A DNA stretch of 64,000 nucleotides from Guadua angustifolia (taxonomy: Eukaryota; Streptophyta; Magnoliopsida; Poales; Poaceae): positions 84,734,437-84,798,436 of the forward strand of contig CM070500.1 in NCBI GenBank assembly GCA_036346375.1. The letters run 5' to 3'. The position numbers and the translations under genes are program-made. The notes under the pieces were generated by a model, which saw only the letters and a list, made by a program, of their open reading frames with translations, did no database searches and was not told the origin of the DNA. Shown here piece after piece: positions 56,757-64,000 of the stretch (its first letter is position 1; the number at the start of each line of letters is the position of its first letter).

Positions 56757-56986
56757 GGGCCTGTTTGATAGAGCTCCGGATTCCAGTTTCTCCTGAAATA
56801 TGAAACTTGTAGGCTAAAATAAAGTGAATTAAGTTTATATTTTTGGTCTAAAATGTAAACAAGATGATCTATCTAAACACTCTTAATGTACTCACAGCTT
56901 CAGCTTCACGAATCTGAAGAAGCTAGAATTTTCAGCTTCACCAGATTCACGAATCTGGAAAAGCTGAATCCCTGCCAAACACGCCC
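56757..56986. mobile_element. Tourist-like MITE in the CesA pseudogene, TSD TAA
   Basis: 230 bp with ends GGGCCTGTTTGATAGAGCTC and (reverse) GGGCGTGTTTGGCAGGGATT, flanked by TAA at 56754-56756 and 56987-56989. The CesA frame is continuous across one TAA. Confidence 0.9.
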
Positions 56987-57006
56987 TAAAGGAAGCTATC
57001 TATGTC

Positions 57007-57379
57007 GGCAACATATCCGGTGCAACCCCTCCCCCTCCGTGAAACCACCGTGCAACTGAACTAAAAAAAGTTTCAAAAAATTTTGAAAAAAATCATGGAT
57101 ATACATCTCAACTTACCCCACCTACATATAAAATTTCATGATCAAATTCATCCTATACTAGCAGTTACAAAAAAAACAAACAGCAAAAATGAATAGTGAT
57201 GAACAGTAAAAAATCACTGTTCATGCTAAATTTGTCTTTTTGTAACTGCTAGTATAAGATGAATTTGATCATGAAATTTTATATGTAAAGTTGAGATGTA
57301 CATCCATGATTTTTTTCAAAATTTTTGAAACTTTTTTAGTTCAGTTGATTTTCACCAGAGGGTGATTGCATATTTTTCC
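57007..57379. mobile_element. Palindromic MULE-type MITE, copy 2, TSD ATCTATGTC
   Basis: 373 bp, flanked by the 9-bp ATCTATGTC at 56998-57006 and 57380-57388. The inner 290 bp is a near-perfect palindrome shared with 41555-41907. Its outer ends (GGCAACATATCC and reverse GGAAAAATATGC) match those of copy 1. Confidence 0.9.
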
Positions 57380-57640
57380 ATCTATGTCATCAGTTGTGGA
57401 TACGAGGACAAGACAGAATGGGGGGAAAAGGTTAGTTGAGAGGCACGATTCTTTTGTTGCATTTAAATTGTCCTTTGTTTGTGCAACTATTTATTTTTGT
57501 ACACTAAGAGTTCATTCATTTAATAAAATTGCTATGAGCAGAAATGAAATTTTCCTTTGATTTTGTATGGTTTCAGATTGGATGGATATATGGTTCTGTT
57601 ACTGAGGATATTCTAACGGGATTTGATAAACATCAACCGG

Positions 57641-58290
57641 ATGTTTTTTTTGTTGAAATCACCCAAATCTAGAACCATTGGATCATTGTTGAGATTCGGG
57701 AGTATCGATTACATCCGATCCTGTAATTGTTTGGTTGCGAAGTGCGAACACTGTAATTGCTTCAGCGTGTGTGTGTGTGTATAGTAGAAAAGAGGCTTCC
57801 TCCTCTCACACACGCACACAATCGATAGCTTACTCACCTTGCAATGTGGCAATTTTCCTGCTTCCTGGAGTCATGAAAGATGAGTAAGCTATCGATTGCT
57901 GCTTGTTTCATTGCTTGCTGTTCTTCGTCGTCTTAAAATCAGTGGATATCACACGATGGTCTGTTCAGCGCTGGATATGTAACGCGCTGGTTCTGTAATT
58001 AATGATCTGAGTTGCTTTCTGCTTGAAGATGCACGAGCGACCAACTGTTTGCTACACCCCTAGACTGGCAAGTACGTCCATTCGTCGCAGCATACCAAGT
58101 AAGCAACAAGCCGCAACCAAGCAGCCTCGCTGCATGTGAATTGAAGGTGGCATTATATGTGTTCTTCCACGAGGGGATCCGTATGTGGACTGAATAACCA
58201 GGCGTCACGGTCGGGCCAATGCCTGCAGCCTTACTATATCAGAATTGATAGATACTAGCTAATTAGCTAAACTAGGTGGGAAAGAGCGCT
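57641..58290. other. Intergenic, with a (GT)n run and a short inverted repeat
   Basis: GTGTGTGTGTGTGTAT lies at about 57766. ATCGATAGCTTACTCA at about 57821 is followed by its reverse complement TGAGTAAGCTATCGAT at about 57880, a 16-bp stem with a 43-bp loop. No gene is recognised. Confidence 0.5.
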
Positions 58291-58299
58291 ACGCTGCGC

Positions 58300-58880
58300 C
58301 GGTTGAATTTCGATAGCATGCGCGGTTATGACCCGTTGGCAAATCCATAAGTTGATATAAACCTTCGATGAATCCGTGTTTTTTTGGTGACGAAAACATT
58401 GTTTTCGTTTTTTTTGTGCTGAAAACATTTTTTTCGGGTTTTTTTTGTTGCGTTTGTTAAAAAAAATGGGTCGTTAGGACCCACCGGCGAATCCGCGGGA
58501 CGAAAACATTATTTCCGTTTTTTTGGGTGTCGAAAATATTTTTTCCGGTTTTTTTGGTTGCGTTCGTTAAAAAAAATGGGTCGTTAGGACCCACCGGCGA
58601 ATCCATGGGTCGCTATAAATCTGCGGACGAATCTACATTTTTTTTAAAAAAAACCCGCGGTTACGATCCGTTGGCAAATACATAAGTTGCTGACGAATCT
58701 ACATTTTTTTTAAAAAAAACCGCGGTTACGATCCGTTGGCAAATACATAAGTTGCTATAAAACTTCGATGAATCTGTGTTTTTTTGGTGACGAAAACATT
58801 TTTTCCGGGTTTTTTGGGTGGCGAAAAAAAAATTTCCGGGTTTTTCTGGTGGCGAAAACATTTTTTTCGGGAAAAACGGA
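58300..58880. repeat. Complex tandem repeat region
   Basis: Several interleaved units: CGGTTACGATCCGTTGGCAA (four copies, 58318-58740), GACGAAAACATT with T-runs and TTCCGGGTTTTT (about eight), and AAATGGGTCGTTAGGACCCA (two). Copies are imperfect and of mixed spacing. No coding function is evident. Confidence 0.7.
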
Positions 58881-60681
58881 GAAAGGACCTGAACGTAAGA
58901 AGCAGGGACCCGGATGTTATTTTTTTGGACCTGTTCGCTATCCTGAAAAATTAGAAAAGGGCTTGTTCGCGATTTGAAACTAACGGGAGGCTTTTCCGTA
59001 AAAATACCGGGCCAGGGACCTAAACGCGAAGCAAAAAAAATATTCTTGTCTCACAAAAAATCGTATAGGGATCTATTCGTAATTTCGGAGAAACGGAAGG
59101 GCTTTTTTGCAAAATCGCAAGGTGACAGGTGGTTTCTCGGTTGCTCTCCAATTCTTGCGGGTATAGGTTATGTAATGATGCGTGTGTTGAGTCATGAGTA
59201 CTCCCGGCACGGGCATCTGACGGATTGTCCTGTCCTCTTTGGAACCTCTGCAAATATGCAACGTGCCTGCACTGTAATGCTGTATCCTTTTCATGTCCTT
59301 GCGTGTCGTATCCACACACACTGTACCAGTGTAGTGTATGCAGGTAGAAGGCGGAGAATACCTCATCTCTTGGGCCTGTCGATCATGTGCCAAGAACAAC
59401 AAGCGTTCATATGGTTATATATATCCTATTTTAACTCTGAAACTAATATACAGTTTGTAATGATGGGTGGTTCGGGCTATATGCAATGTGCTGTACATGT
59501 GAGGGCTTCAGCTCTTCAGGGAGTTGAGTGTAATACCTTAGCCTATTAGTGTGAATGCTTATGTAGAGGAGTTGTGGAATTAGTCCTATATTGATTCTCT
59601 AAAGTAAGTTGTAGTAGTATATAATATCTATTAGGTTCAAATATAGCACCTCCGACTTAACTGTCTTATAAGATAAAAGTGTAAGTGCGATGTTATGCAT
59701 ATGTGAACCGGTTTCATGGTAGACGCCTAGACTTTGAACGAATTTTAGGCAAGGTATTACGATACATTGACTGATCTAGCTAGTTAACTACTGTATAATC
59801 CAGTTGGCGAATGCAATGGCTATTTGGTTTTAAGAAGCCCTTCTTATTACCTGTCACAATCATGTACATCTTGACTAATCGAATTGACTATTTCATTATT
59901 TGCCTGGCGGATCGAGCAACATGCATGCCAACAAGTTGCCGTCACACGCAAATTACCTTCACCTGAAAAAACGGCGGAGCAGAAGCAACATGCCAACAAG
60001 TTACCTACACATGCCAACATGGAACTTAAGGCCTAGATCGGCAAGCATAAATAAACTTAACCAATCATCTACCACACATATTCACGATACAGGGCCTGTT
60101 GCTTCATCATCATCATCATCAATCATCATATATATATATTGCACATTTTATAACGAGTAATTAATACTGTGCACATTTTGAGAAAGCATGCAAGAGCTGG
60201 AGGATCTATATAAACAGACTAAGCAAGTTGCTATCGGCAAGTGCACTTGTGTAATTGTGTTGTAGTGTAAAGAGAGATTACAAATTCATGCACACGTATA
60301 TGGGCAAAATAAAGGGCATGGTACATCGATCCTGCATGAATAGATAGATGAGATATTCAGATATAGTATTACAGCATGGACATGAACGGATCATGGAGCT
60401 AGCAGCAGCTAGCTAGCTATAGATCATGGAGAGTTGGAGACCAATGGATCTCTCCGCAGTTTAAGCGAGTCGCTAGCTAGCTAGCTGCAGCTGCATGCAG
60501 CTAACAGTGTTCCTCAGATCACTCAACGTCGACGACCACAGTTTACTCGAAATATTGGACAAGACGTACAACCGGTACATACAATTTATGGGCAACAAAA
60601 ACAACAACAAATTAACGGCTCGATCGATATGATCGATCGATCCTTCGTCAAAACGTAGTGCATGTCTTGGCAGGTTAGGTT
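58881..60681. other. Intergenic, 3' flank of the glyoxalase gene
   Basis: A long frame at 58974-59549 has no recognised domain and starts in degenerate repeat sequence. A (CAT)n/(AT)n microsatellite lies at about 60105-60140, and GCTAGCTAGCTAGCTGCAGC at about 60471. The right end should contain the 3' untranslated region of the gene on -. Confidence 0.4.
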
Positions 60682-63496
60682 TCAAACCTGCATGCTGGGG
60701 TGCTCCGTGCAAGACCGCATCGCGCAAGGGGGGATGTCCTTCGCGTCGACGATGACCTCGCCGACACAGCCGCCGCCGTTGGATTTCGCCGGCACCGGCA
60801 CGGCAGTCGGAGCAGGCGGCTTCTGCTGCTGCTTGGCTGCCCTGATCTTGCAGCCTGCCGCCAGCGGCCGGCCGATGACGACGTGCGCGTCCGGCACGAG
60901 GGGGACGACGGGGAGGTTGTCGCAGGTGCAGACCTCGATCATGAAGCCGTCGGGGTCGTGGAAGAAGAGCTGGTCGACGTAGATGCCGCCCTCCTCCACG
61001 CGCCGCTGCACGTGCCGGATGCCCATCTCCTTGAGCCGCCGCTGCACCGCCTCCAAGCTCTCGCACTGCACGCACGCACGCACACATGGCGACATACAAT
61101 TAACACGACACGTCACCTCCTACGTACACATGGTTACATGGATGCGAGGTCCACATCAGCCACACATCGATCGATATATCATTGCAGCCATCACATCAGT
61201 ATAGTTCATGCAAGTTACTGGCCGGCTATATACCTGTGACAGTACGCGCGTCTATGGGAAGCAGGAAAAGGCACAGGGAAATTGTGCAAAAGTACGTGTT
61301 TGCTTGTGCCAGGTGCGCATGTGACTTGTCACTGGCCAGCGCATGCATGCGTCCACCGTGTCGTCTTCCATCACGGGGACTCGTGCATGCACGCATTGCA
61401 TTCTATCCAATGTATGTGTGCATGCATCCAGACAAAAACTCCATATCTACACACATTATATATCAATCTAGCGCAAGTGAACCCACGAGTAGAAAGTAGT
61501 AGAACTGTACCTGAAAGGGCTCTTTTAGGTGAATGAATATGATTACACATATATGAGCACACTGGACAAATTGTTAATCACATACTAATTTAATGCCCGT
61601 GTGTTGCTAAAAAAAATAAAATTAATAACGGAATATAAAGGTCAAACAATAAAAAAATTTGTGCTATAAGATCAAACATCTATTTTTCCCGATTACATAG
61701 GAGTGGGATGCACCGGGAAAGGCATCTGGACTTGCAGATGGGGCGGCTGTCGTGTTCAGAAATTGAGAGGTGGGCATATCGTGAGGAACAAAGTGAAAAA
61801 CGGCTTAGTTTTTTTCTCCATCGATCGGTTTGGTTTTTTTCATCAGCGGTTTTTTTTCAAGGTTTAGACGTGGGTTAGTAGTGGAGAACGAACGTATCAC
61901 CACCAACTTCTAATTAAAAGTAGCAGAGAGATATGTTCGTGCCGTAGGGGAAACATGATGGATGCATGGATTGTTAGTGCTATGATGCAAAAAGGACGTG
62001 CTGAAGGAACTCACTCACTATTATGGTGTGCTGCACATGGATCGAGGTTATAGGACAGTTCTTTCGATTGTGGGGTCAAGCCATCAAGGTAGGACATTTT
62101 TTTGGATTGTTGGATCAAGGTAGGACATGGCGGTATGATCATAATGCATTCATGGGTGCTGCCATAATATTATAACTAGTATGGACTATGGAGTAGTGAA
62201 ATAATAACATGTCCTATATACGTATCACCTGTCCTTGAAAGCGAAGTCCATAATGATATAGATGGAGTGTTTTGCCTCTGTCTGTAGGAAAGGGATTGAA
62301 ATGGCACGTGATGATTTCGATCGATCATATCGTCCTAGAAAGCAAATTAATACCAAATGGCTAGATCCATTAAAATTTTTTTCAACTCTTGTGTGATTTT
62401 TTTTTGGTTTTGCTATTTCTATGTTGCCTGGAATTTTCTTACAGTTGAGTCAACTTTTGTGGTCTATTGTTTAGCATTACGTATAGATTGGTGTTGTCGG
62501 ATTTGAAGTAATTGATCCAATGGATGAAAAAAAGGTGGCTTATAGTTAACAATAAGTACCTTATAAACAAAACTTTTAAGCCTTTTCTTACCTTGACGAG
62601 GTGGATCAGATCGACAACTTGTATGGTGAAGCAAGGAAAAGGGAGATTTAATTTGGGGCAGAAACAGCTTAGCTGCTAGCTGTATTTTGGAAAACTGTAG
62701 TTACTAGCTGAAAATTAATGGAAATTCCTACCGGTTTTTTGTAACTTTGTCATGAATTTCAGATCGAGGAGCATGTGCTAGGTTGCTTATTCTTTTTTCT
62801 AATGCCAACCCCCTATGGACTTGTTTCTAGAAGAATACTGCAATCCCATATACACACGCATTGGAATCAATTGAGGATTAGTGGTGGAGCTATCTCGATC
62901 TGAAGAACAGGTGGGCAACTCGCCAATGTCAACGTACTCTGGCACCCATTGCCATATTTTTTTTCTGACACTTGCACCGTCGATCTTTAGCTAGCGCGCT
63001 TGCACACAGGATATACAGATCGAGAGACTGTCGAGTGAGAGACACGTACGCATCGCATCGTCGTGTTCAGCATATGCAGTAGAATAAATAATCATTAAGC
63101 AGGCTAATTTACGTAGGTTGAGCCTTGAACATATGAGCGAGCGAGCTAGCTAGATCGGTCGAGCTGCATTGCACGCATTGTTTTTTTTTTTTCGAAATGG
63201 CAGCAGAAGCTCTGCCATATATTAAAGGAAGAGATCACGTAAGGACAGAGTTATACAAGAGGTCAACCAGAGCACGACCGAGCCCGACAGACAACCATTG
63301 CACGCATTGTGGCCTCATTGGTTTCGGGTCAAATTACGCATGAATGTGCTGCAGGGTAATATAACTCATTAACGAGAGCGTACGTACCGTGAAAGAGATG
63401 TGATTGTCCTTGGGGTCGATCTCCGTCTTCTTGGGCGGCATGCTTTCCGGGTCCTCCGCCTGCAGCAGATGGATACCGATGCCGTAGTTGAACAGC
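60682..63496 (-). CDS. Glyoxalase I (lactoylglutathione lyase) family protein, 5' exon beyond window
   Basis: Two exons on -: 63496-63388 (phase 2 start, acceptor TTTCAG, donor GTACGT) and 61065-60682 (acceptor GTGCAG, stop TGA at 60682-60684). They join in frame between DNHISFT and CESLEAVQ. Residues seen: LFNYGIGIHLLQAEDPESM, the metal-site region DNHISF, then RRVEEGGIYVDQLFFHDPDG and FMIEVCTCDN with the second metal ligand Glu, and a Lys/Gln/Pro-rich tail. The length and motifs fit the short plant GLYI-4/GLYI-7-like group of cytosolic VOC proteins, thought to act in methylglyoxal or related metabolism. Those members often lack proven GLXI activity, so the activity is uncertain. The first exon is not found between 63497 and 64000. 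Confidence 0.85.
61066..63387 (-). other. 2.3-kb intron of the glyoxalase gene
   Basis: Contains a truncated LINE (63182-63296). Otherwise no gene is seen. There are ACGTA- and CATGCATG-rich stretches near 61080-61450 and AT-rich DNA beyond 61560. Confidence 0.6.
63182..63296 (-). mobile_element. 5'-truncated LINE, TSD of 14 bp
   Basis: An 11-base T run (poly-A on -) followed by CGAAATGGCAGCAGAAGCTC, which resembles the 3' end of grass L1-type LINEs. ATTGCACGCATTGT flanks both sides (63168-63181 and 63297-63310). Confidence 0.78.
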
Positions 63497-64000
63497 CTGA
63501 AATATGTATAATTCAGTTCAGTTCAGTTTCGTTCTCGTTTTCCATGCGTGCGTGCATGGCCAGCAAGAAAATCACCGCGGTCATATTTGCTCAGAACATG
63601 GAATGTACCAACTTACCATGTACACAATGCGCATGGCCAAGCGTAAACATTAGAATGAACACAGAGAGAGACACTACAACAAAAACACACTTTTCTATAA
63701 ATATTTTTTATGTCTATAAATTATTATAATATATTATAAAGACACTTTTTACGGTATTTTAAAATGTGCTTTAAATGTAAATACACTATTTTTATGTATT
63801 TTAGATAAAAAAATGAAATATGAATGTTTAGGGTTTTGATGCATTTTTAAGGGTTATTTGGTTGTCTGGTTCTACACGGCTAGACTTGAGGGATTTAGAG
63901 ATCGAACCAGTGTTTAGTTGCTCGTTGTATCGCGTGAGTCTGCACCCACGCATGCAAGATGGATGTTCGATTTCCTGCGGCGTGGTGCGAATGCTAGGCC
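63497..64000. other. Intron or upstream part of the glyoxalase gene
   Basis: No exon is recognised. It is AT-rich between 63660 and 63840. The remaining first exon should lie beyond 64000. Confidence 0.45.

Larger units (their letters stand above)
55354..57640 (+). pseudogene. Cellulose synthase (CesA) fragment with three transposon insertions
   Basis: The catalytic-domain part of a CesA on +: KALREATCFMMDPTL (to 55398), then after a hAT insert CYVQFPQRFDGIDLHDQYAN (about 56010), a retained intron (donor GTAAGT at about 56088, acceptor GTTCAG before 56160), [75 protein letters not shown], then after a MITE and a MULE-MITE VISCGYEDKTEWGK and IGWIYGSVTEDILTGF. It ends near 57640. The lysine-rich stretch after CCGG has a frameshift and there is a stop in MSQ*SLEKRF. 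The intron shows it arose by DNA duplication, not by retroposition. Full CesA is about 1,080 residues; only about 230 are here. Confidence 0.88.

Noticed and set aside
58974..59549. 191-codon open frame on +
   Set aside because: It begins in degenerate repeat DNA, is matched by frames on the other strand, and has no recognised domain.

Overview
The window is plant nuclear DNA from a grass (Poaceae). The evidence is GC-rich coding exons with GT-AG introns, an ABCC transporter and a glyoxalase-like gene of plant type, a cellulose synthase pseudogene, and a dense set of grass-type LTR retrotransposons, MULE, hAT, CACTA and Tourist-like elements, a SINE and a LINE. There is no sign of prokaryotic or organellar DNA. 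All product names rest on motifs I recognise and on translated reading; no database search was run.

Layout. (1) 1-3777: the 3' part of a Ty3/gypsy element on +, with an antisense spliced gene (1-1266), three polypurine-like repeats and a 1,027-bp 3' LTR. (2) 3778-about 34665: one Mutator-like element (MULE, transposase on -), split by a nest of retrotransposons. Gypsy element A (5293-31994, -, target duplication GAAGT) sits inside the transposase gene. A in turn holds copia element C (11379-22738, -, duplication CCTGC, 3.2-kb LTRs, gag only) and non-autonomous gypsy element B (25233-28556, +, duplication CCAGC), which carries rearranged cytochrome P450 pieces. For A, B and the MITE in the MULE, the flanks join in frame once the insert and one duplication copy are set aside, so the nesting order is clear. 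(3) 34665-43700: repeat-rich DNA with a SINE, a hAT-like end, a CACTA end split by a solo LTR, a 1.2-kb direct duplication, a palindromic MULE-MITE, and a broken ABCC copy. (4) 44353-49827: an intact 10-exon ABCC (MRP-type) transporter gene on -, 1,496 codons plus stop by my exon joins, with a TATA box about 105 bp upstream of the ATG. (5) 50238-52663: blocks repeated from 34660-42450, with MITEs and an LTR added. (6) 55354-57640: a cellulose synthase (CesA) pseudogene with a retained intron, broken by three DNA transposons that each left a clean target duplication. (7) 60682-63496: the last two exons of a glyoxalase I family gene on -, its 5' exon lying beyond the right edge, with a truncated LINE in the 2.3-kb intron.

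How the parts relate. Element A is an old, disabled Tat-type gypsy element with two RNase H domains and antisense reading frames. Element B shares its primer site, LTR 3' end and 3' internal motifs, so it looks like a parasite of the A family that jumped into an A copy. The antisense genes of the left element and of A have the same domain and the same splice position. The ABCC gene, its broken copy and the flanking repeated blocks look like remnants of a local tandem array. Only the ABCC gene and the glyoxalase gene look like functional host genes.
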